Source: Hominisplanchenecus faecis (lineage in GTDB: Bacteria; Bacillota; Clostridia; Lachnospirales; Lachnospiraceae). Taken from it: a stretch of 64,000 nucleotides of DNA. Numbering within the stretch: the stretch's first letter is position 1; each line of letters starts with the position of its first letter. The stretch is from NCBI RefSeq assembly GCF_020687205.1, contig NZ_JAJEQE010000007.1, forward strand, positions 23,934-87,933, written 5' to 3'. The notes beneath the pieces are model-generated. The model was not told the origin of the DNA. It saw only the letters and a program-made list of their open reading frames with translations, and did not search any database. The translations under genes and the position numbers were made by a program. This document shows positions 26,500-35,198 of this stretch, piece by piece.

Positions 26500-26937
26500 C
26501 TACCTTTCTCTTTGTAATCTCTGTTTTTTCTTTTGTTTCTGTTTTGGTACATCCCTTTGCCGGATGCCATTTCTTTCCATAAATCTTTTTGTTCCTTCCG
26601 GATCAAGCTCTGCCAGTTTTTTCAGGTCGAATGCAACCCTCTGGAAGATGCAGTAACCGGAGGATGCGGTATCCGGCTGTATCGTTCCCAGCTTATGCTG
26701 CTTTATAAAACGAAGCTTTTCTTTGCTGAAATTGTGGTCGATATAGGCTTCATTGATACCGCCCAGCGGAGCAAAAGGCAGGTTTACCGTAAGGTCTGCA
26801 AAGCTTTCCGGGTATCCATCTTCCATATGGTAAAGCCCGATATAGAGATTGTCATCGCTCATGTAACTGTCTACCCTGAGAAATAATTCCTCCCGGCCAT
26901 ACTGCCAGTCGTAGCTCAGTGTCTTTGGTTCTTCCAT
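26500..26937 (-). CDS. DUF4313 domain protein
   Basis: 145 residues. NLYIGLYHMEDGYPESFADL, then a TVNLPF strand, a SGYCIFQRVAFDLKKLAELD segment and a basic tail match DUF4313, a family restricted largely to Clostridia elements. No membrane segment. Located between the VirB6-like and PrgI genes in the T4SS operon, so a transfer-associated role is inferred, but the function is unknown. Confidence 0.75.
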   Translation of the reverse strand: MEEPKTLSYDWQYGREELFLRVDSYMSDDNLYIGLYHMEDGYPESFADLTVNLPFAPLGGINEAYIDHNFSKEKLRFIKQHKLGTIQPDTASSGYCIFQRVAFDLKKLAELDPEGTKRFMERNGIRQRDVPKQKQKKKQRLQRER

Positions 26938-26949
26938 TTTTTTCGCCTC

Positions 26950-27789
26950 CTATAATCCCATGATTTCTTTTACGATACGGTCGGATGCCTTGACTGCCCC
27001 GACCAGTACCAGCAGGTTAAATACCAGTTCCCCGACGTAATTCCAGACAATGGTCACGGCGGACAGGCTGGTGTCCCCGATGGCCGGCGGACTTGATGCA
27101 AACACCGAAAAGATGATGCAGGCCAGTGCGATGATGGCTCCTTCCAGACATACCCCGGCGTAGGAACGGATAAAGTTCTTTCCTACAGACTGGGTTGGCT
27201 CCCCGGCAAAGGTTGCCAATGGAATCGGTGCGATGGCTGTGTACATATACAGCTTAAACATTCTCCCGTATACAGTCAGAATCATGACAAATGACAATAC
27301 CGTAATCAGCAGGCTTCCTAATAAAGTTACGATCCACAAAGGGATAGATTCCAGCATCCCCACCGCTTCGATCTTGTCCACGATCTCCGAAGGCAACTCC
27401 GTTACAGTTCCACCCGCCATCCCGGAGTGGGACATGATATTTGTTACGATGCCCTGCACAATGGAAAAGATCGCGGTCAAAAGCTCCATGCCGGACATGA
27501 CGGCTCCCTGTGCCAGTGCAAAACGGATAAAGGCTTTCACTACATGTTCCGGCTTTTTCATATCCGTGAAGCTCCCACAGGTTTTCACAAGCCCCGCCGC
27601 AAAGAACAGAACCAGCAGGCCGTACCCGATGGCTTTCAGTCCACCGTTGATGTTCGTCATCACGCTCCAGATCGCCCCGCCCTTGAAATTCTCCGGGCTT
27701 TGCGTCAGCAGTGTCCAGATCTCAGCCAGCTTGTCGCTCCAGGTCTGCAAGGCAGAATTTAGATTCTGTACGATCCAGTTATCACTCAA
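26950..27789 (-). CDS. VirB6/TrbL-like membrane protein
   Basis: 279 residues starting with TTG at 27789 (GGAGGTGAAACTGT upstream). About six membrane helices, including YGLLVLFFAAGLVKTCGSF and IVTLLGSLLITVLSFVMIL, plus the motif YTAIAPIPLATFAGEPTQSV conserved in CD0411/TrbL-type channel proteins of Tn1549-like elements. It forms part of the inner-membrane translocation pore. Sits between the Maff2 and DUF4313 genes. Confidence 0.87.
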   Translation of the reverse strand: MSDNWIVQNLNSALQTWSDKLAEIWTLLTQSPENFKGGAIWSVMTNINGGLKAIGYGLLVLFFAAGLVKTCGSFTDMKKPEHVVKAFIRFALAQGAVMSGMELLTAIFSIVQGIVTNIMSHSGMAGGTVTELPSEIVDKIEAVGMLESIPLWIVTLLGSLLITVLSFVMILTVYGRMFKLYMYTAIAPIPLATFAGEPTQSVGKNFIRSYAGVCLEGAIIALACIIFSVFASSPPAIGDTSLSAVTIVWNYVGELVFNLLVLVGAVKASDRIVKEIMGL

Positions 27790-27864
27790 ACAGTTTCACC
27801 TCCCATCCTGCAAAAGTGAGCAGGGAGCCGGCATTTCGCATGGCTCCCCTTCTGGTCTCTTCTC

Positions 27865-28224
27865 CTATCCCATGATCAGGTCCAGGATCTCTTTTGCAAA
27901 AGTAATGATGATACCGCCTGCCAGTGTCAGAAATCCGTTTGCCCTCTGGCTCGGATCGTGGCTCTTTAAGGACAGGCCGACCTGCACGATACCAAATCCC
28001 AGCAGGATCAGGCCAATGGCACGGATTAGGGAAAAGATAAACGTGGACAGGTTATTGACTACGGTCAGCGGATCGCCTGCGGCATAAACGCAGGTCGCCC
28101 CAATGCAGATCGACAGTACCATGACTGCATACAGAGCAAACAGTTTCTTCTGCCCTCTCTTCATCTTCAGCGGTGCGGTCTCTTTCCTGGTTTCTGTGTG
28201 TTTCTTATTTTTCAGTAAATTCAT
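27865..28224 (-). CDS. Maff2-family small membrane protein (pilin-like position)
   Basis: 119 residues from ATG 28224, with a GGGAGGA site; an in-frame upstream start overlaps VirD4. Basic N-terminus, then a hydrophobic segment ending in a probable cleavage region (CIGATCVYAAGDP). A second hydrophobic part (LIRAIGLILLGFGIVQVGLS) and an AGGIIITFAKEILDLI end follow. It fits the Maff2 family found next to VirD4 in Clostridia ICEs, in the place of a VirB2-like subunit. Confidence 0.8.
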   Translation of the reverse strand: MNLLKNKKHTETRKETAPLKMKRGQKKLFALYAVMVLSICIGATCVYAAGDPLTVVNNLSTFIFSLIRAIGLILLGFGIVQVGLSLKSHDPSQRANGFLTLAGGIIITFAKEILDLIMG

Positions 28225-28238
28225 TGGCATTCCTCCCA

Positions 28239-29972
28239 TCAAAAAAGCTCCCCGATGATGTCCTCATCCAGAAGCAGTTCGTAATCGTCATATCTTGTTT
28301 CATCAAACACAAAATCGTCATGTGCCAGCGGTGCTTTCGCATAGTTGAACGGGCCGGCACCGCCGTCCTCGGTATACCGGATGTTGGGATGCTTCATCAG
28401 GTCATACTTGGCATCCAGTATGGGCCGTTCCCCACGGATAAACAGAAGGGCATTCTGGTTGTCCAGCATACGGACTTCATCCGGCTGCAGCAGCTCCCTT
28501 CCGCTCTGCTGGAAGTTGGTGGAGTAGCTGCCGGATTTGCCCTTGGTCTGCCCGTAGGTGTTGGTGTCTATGGTTTCTTTCCCCAGTAATTCTGATACAT
28601 ATTTGTGTGTCTCTTTTTCGTTGCCGCCCAGGTATAAAAACTCATCGCAGTTGCCCACCAGACTCTCCCAGGAGTCTTTGAACAGAGCTTTTAACTGGCT
28701 CATGTTCTGGATGATGATGCTGCAGTAAATGGAACGGGATCGGCAGGTTGCCAGGATCTTCTCAAACTCATTTGGCAGGGATACGTTTGGAAATTCATCC
28801 ATGATGCAGTTGACCGGAACCAGGAGGGCACCGCCATGCACACGGTCTGCCATGTAATAAAGCGTCTGGAAAAGCTGGCTGTAGATCATGCCTACCAGAT
28901 AATTCAAAGAAGTATCCGCATCCGGGATACAGCAGAAAAGGGCTACTTTCTTCTCGCCCATGCTAGAAAGATCCAGCTCATCGGTATTGGTCAGTTTGGC
29001 GATCTGCGGCAGGTTGAAGGCTGCCAGACGGACACCGACACTGATCAGGATGGACTTGGCGGTCTTTCCTGCCGCCTGCTTGTAGATGTGGTACTGCTTC
29101 ACGGCAATGCTGTCCGGGTCCCGCATCTCCAAACGGTCAAACAAAATGTCCAGAGGGGACTCGTAGTCCTCGTCCTCTTCTTTTACCTGGGCAGAACCTA
29201 ACATCTCCATAATCATGGCAAAGTTCTGTTCTTCCGGCGGAGCTTCGTGGAGCAGGTACAGCATCAGTGCCTGAAGCAGTGCGGTTTCGCTCTTCTCCCA
29301 GAAGGGATCGGAGGACTGGGAACCTTTAGGTGTGGTGTTTTGTATCAGATTGGAAATGAGACGGAGTACGTCTTTATCATCGTGAACGTACTCGAATGGA
29401 TTGTAGCAAAAAGATGTGTCGGGATTGATGAGGTCAAAGACACGCACCTCATATCCCTTTTTCTCCAGCAAGCCCCCTGTCTTTCGGAGCAGCTCCGCTT
29501 TGGGGTCTGTAATGACCATCGAACAGCAGCACTGCATGATGTTTGGCAGGGCAAAGCCTCTGGATTTTCCTGCACCGGAGCCTCCCACTACGAGAATGTT
29601 GAGACATCTGCGGTGCTTGTGGGTGTCAAGGCTAATGCGGAAGTTCTGTGTCAGCAGGATGTTCTGGGAGTACGGCTTCTTGCTATATTTCTTACAGATC
29701 TGCCGGGCATCGCCCCATCTGGCAGAGCCATGTTCTTCCCCTCTGCGGTAGTTCTTCTGACTGGAATAAAAAATGCCGATCCCGGCTGCGTAAAGTAACG
29801 TGCAGACCAGCATCGACTTGATGGTGTATTCCGTATAATGAAACTGGAAGGGATGGTTCAGCTTTTCTGTGAGAACCTCCATCAGCTCGAAAAGATTCCT
29901 GCCCGGCTGGATGGCATCCGCAAGCAGGATTGCTACCCACCAGATGACAGGCAGTCCGGCAAGCCAAATCAC
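28239..29972 (-). CDS. VirD4-like type IV coupling protein
   Basis: 577 residues. Two N-terminal membrane helices (1-20 and about 50-67), Walker A VVGGSGAGKSRGFALPN, Walker B VPVNCIMDEFPNVSLPNEFE and the conserved CRSRSIYCSIIIQNMSQLKAL segment of TraG/TraD proteins. It carries the relaxase-DNA complex to the channel. The gene follows DUF4314 by 23 bases and precedes the Maff2 gene with an overlap of its leader. Slightly short at the N-terminus for the family but complete in motifs. Confidence 0.93.
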   Translation of the reverse strand: MIWLAGLPVIWWVAILLADAIQPGRNLFELMEVLTEKLNHPFQFHYTEYTIKSMLVCTLLYAAGIGIFYSSQKNYRRGEEHGSARWGDARQICKKYSKKPYSQNILLTQNFRISLDTHKHRRCLNILVVGGSGAGKSRGFALPNIMQCCCSMVITDPKAELLRKTGGLLEKKGYEVRVFDLINPDTSFCYNPFEYVHDDKDVLRLISNLIQNTTPKGSQSSDPFWEKSETALLQALMLYLLHEAPPEEQNFAMIMEMLGSAQVKEEDEDYESPLDILFDRLEMRDPDSIAVKQYHIYKQAAGKTAKSILISVGVRLAAFNLPQIAKLTNTDELDLSSMGEKKVALFCCIPDADTSLNYLVGMIYSQLFQTLYYMADRVHGGALLVPVNCIMDEFPNVSLPNEFEKILATCRSRSIYCSIIIQNMSQLKALFKDSWESLVGNCDEFLYLGGNEKETHKYVSELLGKETIDTNTYGQTKGKSGSYSTNFQQSGRELLQPDEVRMLDNQNALLFIRGERPILDAKYDLMKHPNIRYTEDGGAGPFNYAKAPLAHDDFVFDETRYDDYELLLDEDIIGELF

Positions 29973-29995
29973 CCAGTCTGACTTCCGGCTGTTTG

Positions 29996-30268
29996 TTACC
30001 GGGATGGCTGCTGTTTGGGCCTCTCTGCTCTTGGCAGGTCCGTAATGTGGAAGCTGTCCACTCCCGGAACGAGGGCAAGGCTGCTTCCATTCTCCCAGTT
30101 TACGTGGATCTGCCCTGCATCGTCTACCATATCCACCTTACCTTTTAAGCCGGGTGGCATGTGGCTCTCCCCCTCCATGCTGTTAAGCGTGACCTCGGTT
30201 CCCGGCGGATATCTTCTCCGCATGGCTTCTATTCTTTCTTGTGTCATATTTCTGTATATTTGTACCAC
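29996..30268 (-). CDS. DUF4314 domain protein
   Basis: 90 residues with the DUF4314 pattern: RRRYPPGTEVTLNSMEGES, then PPGLKGKVDMVDDAGQIHVN and SLALVPGVDSF. A small SH3-like fold that occurs throughout Tn1549-like elements beside the coupling-protein gene. Function unknown. No transmembrane part. Confidence 0.85.
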   Translation of the reverse strand: MVQIYRNMTQERIEAMRRRYPPGTEVTLNSMEGESHMPPGLKGKVDMVDDAGQIHVNWENGSSLALVPGVDSFHITDLPRAERPKQQPSR

Positions 30269-30277
30269 ATCCTTTCT

Positions 30278-30592
30278 TCATCTTCCCCTTCCACGGTATG
30301 GGCGGTATCTGGATTTCATGATCTTTAACAGGACGCTGTCGATCCCATCGGAATAGCGTCCGTTTTTCAGGTATGTGTCCCGGAGCTGGTTTAAGGCTTC
30401 CACGGATTTGCTGTGTTCGGCTTCTGTCAGGTAGAGCTTTCCCTCTTCCTGCTCTGCCAGCTTCAGAACCAGATCCCGTGTGGTATCCACCGGAAGCCCC
30501 TGTTCTTTTTCCTGCCGGAACACTTCCCGGAGTGCATGGATCAGCATGTGGTTCATGATCCGGTCCATCTTTACATATCGCATTCTTGTCAT
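30278..30592 (-). CDS. conserved ICE protein, 104 residues
   Basis: Helical protein MTRMRYVKMDRIMNHMLIHA, then DTTRDLVLKLAEQEEGKLYL, ending in an Arg/Gly-rich RYRPYRGRGR tail suited to nucleic-acid binding. No family name can be given with confidence. It leads the DUF4314-VirD4 segment and is preceded by a promoter-like element at 30,630-30,658 that recurs upstream of two other operons. Confidence 0.65.
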   Translation of the reverse strand: MTRMRYVKMDRIMNHMLIHALREVFRQEKEQGLPVDTTRDLVLKLAEQEEGKLYLTEAEHSKSVEALNQLRDTYLKNGRYSDGIDSVLLKIMKSRYRPYRGRGR

Positions 30593-30629
30593 AGGCGAGC
30601 CTCCTTATTTCCTCTTTTTTCTCAACCAC

Positions 30630-30658
30630 AACATACCACACTTCCTCCCGGAAAGCTA
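30630..30658 (-). promoter_or_regulatory. shared-form promoter, T4SS segment
   Basis: On the minus strand TAGCTT, a 17-base spacer and TATGTT, about 38 bases before the gene at 30,592. The same -35/-10 pair with near-identical flanks (TAGCTTTC...GTATGTTG) is at 49,886-49,914, and a variant at 54,103-54,130. Confidence 0.5.
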
Positions 30659-30688
30659 CTGCAAAAGAGCCGGAAAAGCCCCTTTTTA

Positions 30689-31627
30689 TCAGCGTTCCGG
30701 AGACTTTTTACTCTTGGCAGGTTTCTCCGTTTTTTCCTCCGGGATGGCAAATTCATCGGTCATAAATTCCTGCTCGCTTTTGCCAAGGTTGCGGTCTACC
30801 TGCTTGCCAATGGAATAGGCTGCACTCTTTACATCCTGGATAAAGGAGCGGAGTTCTTTCGGATCTTTCTGTCCGAATGCCTGCATCTGGCATACCTTGT
30901 CAAAGGAAAAACCGGAGACATCCACGCCGTATTTCTGTGCTGTCACATACGCCGCACAATAGGCCTGTGCCGATACCCCTGCCCGGCTGTAGCTTCCATC
31001 GTGATGGTCAAGGGATGCACAGGCCAACTCCCGGCTGATGGAATGGAACGTTGCATTTTCGCTCATGCCATTTCGGACATAGATCGTCCGCTTGTTCGGG
31101 ATGTACTGTGCCTGTACCTTATCCGGCAGATTGTCTGCGATCTGAATCCGTACCTCGCTGTCGGTCAGCAGTGCTTCCATCAGCTGGTCCATCGGCTTTG
31201 GCTCTGCCTCTTCCGGCTGCTTGGTACGGATCTGGCTGATGTCATAGGCTTTCTGGATGGAGTACCCCTGCTGGATGACACCGTCCTTTTCATATTCCTG
31301 TCCGACAATGAAGTTGTATCCCTTGCTTCCGGTCTTGACTACCTTGCCTTCTTCCTTCCATTTTTCAAAGGTCTTGACCTGCCGGATCTCCGGATTCTGT
31401 GCATAAAGCAGGAACAGGTTGTCTGTCCTCTGCGGCTTGCACTGTCCCATAAAATCAAGGAATCCTTTTAAGGAGTCCCCATTCTGGAAGACCTCCTGTG
31501 CCTTTCCATCGATCATACCCCAGATTTCTTCCCTCTCCTGCTTTTTCTGTGCGGCATATTCTTCTTTCGATAACCGCTGGGCGGACTGCTCCTGCGAGTC
31601 CTGCCCTAAAAATTTTGTCAGGTCCAT
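30689..31627 (-). CDS. ArdC-like antirestriction/ssDNA-binding protein
   Basis: 312 residues. The N-terminal part (about 45-115) matches the ArdC-type ssDNA-binding fold (DNLFLLYAQNPEIRQVKTFE, then WKEEGKVVKTGSKGYNFI). The C-terminal half resembles the metallopeptidase-like domain, but the expected HExxH is replaced by FHSISRELACASLD, so zinc peptidase activity is unlikely. Thought to protect entering single-stranded DNA. Placed between PcfB and the VirD4 segment in the mobilisation operon. Confidence 0.78.
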   Translation of the reverse strand: MDLTKFLGQDSQEQSAQRLSKEEYAAQKKQEREEIWGMIDGKAQEVFQNGDSLKGFLDFMGQCKPQRTDNLFLLYAQNPEIRQVKTFEKWKEEGKVVKTGSKGYNFIVGQEYEKDGVIQQGYSIQKAYDISQIRTKQPEEAEPKPMDQLMEALLTDSEVRIQIADNLPDKVQAQYIPNKRTIYVRNGMSENATFHSISRELACASLDHHDGSYSRAGVSAQAYCAAYVTAQKYGVDVSGFSFDKVCQMQAFGQKDPKELRSFIQDVKSAAYSIGKQVDRNLGKSEQEFMTDEFAIPEEKTEKPAKSKKSPER

Positions 31628-31630
31628 CTC

Positions 31631-32476
31631 CTACCTCGCTTTCACCTTTCGTTTATTTCTTGCTTTCTTCTGCGTTTTCCTTGGTCCACGGTTCTTTTCC
31701 CGGCTCCGCTTCTGGGATTCCTCTGCTTTTTCCCGTTTGATGTTCTCCAGCTCCCGGCGGACACTGGGACGCTCCTGTTCCCTCTGCCCTGCATCAGTCC
31801 CTTTTTCCTGCCCGGTAGAAATATTTCTGCTGTGCAAGGAAGAGCCGGACAGATTCTCTTCCCCCTCTTCCTGCACCGGGATAAAATTTTCCGGTTCGGA
31901 AAACTCCTTTTCGGGATGATTCTGGTTCTTTTCCTCTTCAGAAAAGTCCATGTCACCGACCTGGAATGCTTCGTCCAGATCGCTGATTTCAAACTGCACC
32001 TCGCCCTCCGGCATCTGCACAGTTTCCTGTACTGCTTCGGTTTCCGGTGCTTCCATTCCGGCGGTTACCTCATGGACAGCTTCCCCGACTTCGCTCCTTA
32101 CAAAATCAAGGTTCATCTTATCCATGACACGGTTGACTTTGGCTGCATCATCGGCAAAGACCATGACCTCGCTCATCTCCGGGTTCTTTTTATCCCGGAT
32201 GATCACATAGAGCAGTCCTCGTTTCCTGCCCTCACTGCAGAATTCACGCAGGCGGTCAGATGGCACAGTGAAGAACTTCAATGGCTTGTTCTCCTTTAAC
32301 ATCCGCACCATTCTGGTCTTGCCCCTCGTTTTCTTCTGGTCTTTTAATACGGCGGCAACAAATACCGCCAGATGCTTTGCCAGCGTACCCGAAAGCCTGA
32401 GCCCGTGGTCCACGCCGTCCAGGGAATACCGGACGATCTGGTCCGCCGCATCGCCTCCATAATTCATATCGTTCAC
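31631..32476 (-). CDS. PcfB-family protein (DUF3801)
   Basis: 281 residues. Residues 1-130 are DUF3801: ADQIVRYSLDGVDHGLRLSG, then KENKPLKFFTVPSDRLREFC and RGLLYVIIRDKK. The rest is acidic and then very basic (RKTQKKARNKRKVKAR), probably disordered. PcfB proteins belong to the relaxosome or coupling-protein interface of Gram-positive plasmids and ICEs. It overlaps the relaxase gene by 4 bases. The truncated copy in the nested element (10,070-10,750) is the same family. Confidence 0.85.
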   Translation of the reverse strand: MNDMNYGGDAADQIVRYSLDGVDHGLRLSGTLAKHLAVFVAAVLKDQKKTRGKTRMVRMLKENKPLKFFTVPSDRLREFCSEGRKRGLLYVIIRDKKNPEMSEVMVFADDAAKVNRVMDKMNLDFVRSEVGEAVHEVTAGMEAPETEAVQETVQMPEGEVQFEISDLDEAFQVGDMDFSEEEKNQNHPEKEFSEPENFIPVQEEGEENLSGSSLHSRNISTGQEKGTDAGQREQERPSVRRELENIKREKAEESQKRSREKNRGPRKTQKKARNKRKVKAR

Positions 32477-33771
32477 CTGCTTTCTGTTTCCTTTTGTCTG
32501 GTTTTCTCCGTCTTATCTTCTTCCTGTTCTGCCTGTCTCTGGATCTGCTCTGCCAGACGCATCCGCTCTTCCATCTCTCTGGACTGCTGTTCGATCCGGA
32601 TACAAATGCGGATATCCTTCCGAAGCGGCTTCAGTACTTTGTTGATCTGACCGATCCTGACACCGTCCGGTTCGCTCCGGTAGAGCCGCTTCCGTTCTTT
32701 CGTGAGTGCCTGCACCTGTTCTTCCAACGGGGTACGGTAGGCGAGCAGTTCTTCACGGGTGGTGATTTGATGCTTCTGGAGAAATTCCATCTGCTCGATC
32801 CTGGCATCCAGTTTCCGGATATCTGCCCGGAGCACCGGGGAGATCCTTTTCGGCTTCTGCTTTAGAACACCCATCTGATACAGATAGGAATAGTACAGGG
32901 CCTGTATCCCCTTTAGCTTCTTTTTCGGGGTTCGGGAAATTCCTTCTTTCCCAGCAGGTGTCCTGCTCTTTGGCTGTAAGATCCACTGCCGGATACTCTC
33001 TTCTGAGTAATGCTTCCCCAGGCTCCGCAGACGGATATACCGTTCCATCCCCGGTGCTTTTAATGCAATGTACTTCCGGTTCAGCTTCCACTGGTATCCC
33101 CTCTGCTTCATCTGGTCCAGAAACTGTTTCCATGTGAAGCTTTCTGCCACCGCATCCCGGATATCCAGACGGATCGAGGTTCTCCAGGTCGGCTTTCCGT
33201 CCTGTTCTGCCATCCACTGGGCATAGGACTTCCCTTTGCCGTTTTTCGGCTCGATGACAGATAAGCCGTATTTCAGGCATAAGGCATCCGAAGCTTTCCG
33301 CACATCCTCATAGTAACTCCTGCTGTTGCTGTGGTACTTTTTCCCATCTTCCATGCTAACGGAATTAAACACGATGTGGTTGTGGTAATGCTCCGTGTTC
33401 AGATGGGTGGTGATGACTGCTTCGTATTTTCTCTGAAGGAGCCTTTCTGCCAGCTCCATGCCGATCTGGTGTGCCAGTTCCGGGGTGACTTCCCCTTTGG
33501 CAAAGCTCTGCACCAGATGGTAGCCCTGTACCCCGTCCATCTTGTGGTAGCGTTTCTTCGTTTCTACCATATCTTGATAGGCAGTCTCGCAGACACAGCC
33601 GATGGCATCCTCAAAAACGGAACGCTCTGTCTTGTCCCGGTTCATGGCGTAATCAATGGCTTCTTCCAGAGAGCCGGCACTCTGCCCTTTCTTTGTGGTC
33701 TTATCCTTATTTCGGATGTAAGTGATGGAATTGTCCAGACGGCTGACCGGGATGATACTGGTGTATGCCAT
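32473..33771 (-). CDS. relaxase, MobP/relaxase-mobilisation nuclease family
   Basis: 432 residues. The N-terminal catalytic region contains the metal-binding motif VITTHLNTEHYHNHIVFNSV (HxHxN-like) near 120-135, and a candidate tyrosine at YTSIIPVSRLDNSITYIRNK. The C-terminal half is a long basic coiled coil with many Glu/Arg/Gln. It nicks the origin of transfer and leads DNA through the channel. MobC is directly upstream, PcfB downstream with 4-base overlap. All motifs are intact, so the outer ICE can probably transfer. Confidence 0.92.
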   Translation of the reverse strand: MAYTSIIPVSRLDNSITYIRNKDKTTKKGQSAGSLEEAIDYAMNRDKTERSVFEDAIGCVCETAYQDMVETKKRYHKMDGVQGYHLVQSFAKGEVTPELAHQIGMELAERLLQRKYEAVITTHLNTEHYHNHIVFNSVSMEDGKKYHSNSRSYYEDVRKASDALCLKYGLSVIEPKNGKGKSYAQWMAEQDGKPTWRTSIRLDIRDAVAESFTWKQFLDQMKQRGYQWKLNRKYIALKAPGMERYIRLRSLGKHYSEESIRQWILQPKSRTPAGKEGISRTPKKKLKGIQALYYSYLYQMGVLKQKPKRISPVLRADIRKLDARIEQMEFLQKHQITTREELLAYRTPLEEQVQALTKERKRLYRSEPDGVRIGQINKVLKPLRKDIRICIRIEQQSREMEERMRLAEQIQRQAEQEEDKTEKTRQKETESR

Positions 33772-33774
33772 CGG

Positions 33775-34083
33775 CTACCATTCCTCTTTGACCAGCCTCC
33801 ATGTCTCTTTCGTCATGCGGAGCATTTCCCGGATACTCTCTTCCCCGGCCATCCCACAGCCGTTGGCTACATGGGCAAGCTGGTTGGCATTGTTGCACAG
33901 ACCGGATATTTTCCGTAAAAGCTCTGCATGATGCTCACAGGGTCTTGCCCGGACTTCGCCGCCCATGACGATGGAACGGATATATTCCTCACGGGACAGG
34001 CCGCTTTTTTCTACCTGTTCTTCCAGAAAACGCAGCTCCTTTGCATTGAGGCGGACTGGTATCACATGGTTTCTTTTTCTCAT
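33775..34083 (-). CDS. mobC: MobC relaxosome protein
   Basis: 102 residues. N-terminal ribbon-helix-helix (NHVIPVRLNAKELRFLEEQV, then SREEYIRSIVMGGEVR) and a helical end with GLCNNANQLAHVANGCG, the conserved MobC (PF05713) signature. Binds the origin of transfer with the relaxase. Stop 3 bases before the relaxase start. The nested element keeps only the first 52 residues of its own MobC. Confidence 0.92.
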   Translation of the reverse strand: MRKRNHVIPVRLNAKELRFLEEQVEKSGLSREEYIRSIVMGGEVRARPCEHHAELLRKISGLCNNANQLAHVANGCGMAGEESIREMLRMTKETWRLVKEEW

Positions 34084-34121
34084 CTCTTCACCTGCTTTCC
34101 AACGGGTTATTGATTACTCCA

Positions 34122-34202
34122 TTACATTTCACGGTTTTTCCAGATCAGGAATCCTGTCAGCACGCCAATGGCTACGGCTGCAGCAATGATCTTTTTCTTC
34201 AT
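34122..34202 (-). CDS. 26-residue membrane peptide
   Basis: From ATG 34202 (AAAGGGGGTGAGG upstream). The product is one hydrophobic helix, starting MKKKIIAAAVAIGVLTG and ending KNREM. A strong ribosome site and tight spacing (7 bases after the previous stop) support coding. Function unknown; small hydrophobic proteins at this position occur in related ICEs. Confidence 0.55.
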   Translation of the reverse strand: MKKKIIAAAVAIGVLTGFLIWKNREM

Positions 34203-34209
34203 ATAGGCC

Positions 34210-34587
34210 TCACCCCCTTTCCGGTACCTGGCACAGCTCCATCGGGGCAAGCATGATTCCCCTCTTTTCCATCTCTTTTGCAAATTCCAGAAGGTTCCAT
34301 TTCTTCCCATCGATCATAGCAGAATCGGCATCCAGATAGTGGCAGGTGGATACGTTCCGCTCTCCATTTGGGGCATTCTGCACAAGGCTCTCCCCGTCTG
34401 CCAGACGGAACAGTTCCTCTCCCTGGCTGTTTACAAAACAGATGCACACGCCGTGGTCGATGATCTCTTTCCGTTTTATCCGGCACCGCTCCAGCGCCTC
34501 GTCCTCCCGCTTTCCAGCTATGAAAAGACACATTGCAAAAACGCCCATTACTCCTCCAGTCATTGTGCCAAGTATAAATCCCAACAT
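34210..34587 (-). CDS. DUF3789-like membrane protein, 125 residues
   Basis: Start ATG 34587 with AAAGGAGAACG. N-terminal membrane helix MLGFILGTMTGGVMGVFAMC as in DUF3789, then a cytoplasmic domain with GVCICFVNSQGEELFRL and a YLDADSAMIDGKKWNLLEFA segment. The C-terminal domain is not one I recognise. It precedes the 26-residue peptide and mobC in the transcript. Confidence 0.6.
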   Translation of the reverse strand: MLGFILGTMTGGVMGVFAMCLFIAGKREDEALERCRIKRKEIIDHGVCICFVNSQGEELFRLADGESLVQNAPNGERNVSTCHYLDADSAMIDGKKWNLLEFAKEMEKRGIMLAPMELCQVPERG

Positions 34588-34729
34588 TTTTTCGTTCTCC
34601 TTTCGTCTGTTTACGGCTCGGTATGGGGGATTGGGGTTCTCCCCAAAGTGCGCTTGGATATCCAAACGCTATGCTTGCAAAACCAGTCGCATCCGGTTTC
34701 GTCCCCTCTGAACCAGTCGTTTTTCTGAA

Positions 34730-35062
34730 TCATTCATTTTCCTTGATTTTGCTCAACCCATCCAGTGTGGTACAGATGATATGGAGTCTGTCAGCCATGC
34801 TGATCTCCGTGTTCATCGTCCCGGTGGTCTCTTTTCCGCAGACGACCACCATCCTGCACCGCCTTAAGATCTGGTGGGACATTCTCCGCATGGCCTGCAT
34901 ATCCTCTGCGTCCCCATCATCAAGGAATGGGGAAAAGCTGTACTGCGGGCAGATCGGCACATATCCCAATTCGTAGATCTTCCTGCAGTACCGCTGTACT
35001 TTGGTCTTTCCCTCTTCTGCAGAACAGCAGACATAAGCAAGTGCCTGTTCCAATACGACCAT
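34730..35062 (-). CDS. DUF4406/DUF7768-like protein (deoxyribosyltransferase fold)
   Basis: 110 residues: ALAYVCCSAEEGKTKVQRYC, then LGYVPICPQYSFSPFLDDGD and RCRMVVVCGKETTGTMNTEI. This follows the 'YVxSPY... A..HL.fp.fl' pattern of the nucleoside 2-deoxyribosyltransferase-like DUF4406/DUF7768 family common in phages and ICEs. The usual catalytic Glu is possibly that of the GTMNTEIS segment. The biochemical role in elements is not established. Confidence 0.6.
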   Translation of the reverse strand: MVVLEQALAYVCCSAEEGKTKVQRYCRKIYELGYVPICPQYSFSPFLDDGDAEDMQAMRRMSHQILRRCRMVVVCGKETTGTMNTEISMADRLHIICTTLDGLSKIKENE

Positions 35063-35198
35063 CTCCTTTCCTGACCGGACAGTTTACCTCTATCCGGCAT
35101 GATCTAAAAAACACCCACAAAGCATTCTGGCTCTGTGGATGTCTTGTGGACATCTGGATTCTTTTCTTTCTTTTTTCAGATGTCTGGCAGACATCCGG

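Noticed and set aside
27233..28087. 284-residue plus-strand frame across the VirB6 and Maff2 genes
   Set aside because: Antisense to two well-supported membrane genes and Ser/Pro-rich in a way typical of shadow frames.
30413..31471. 352-residue plus-strand frame opposite the ArdC-like gene
   Set aside because: No ribosome site; the minus strand has clear homology.
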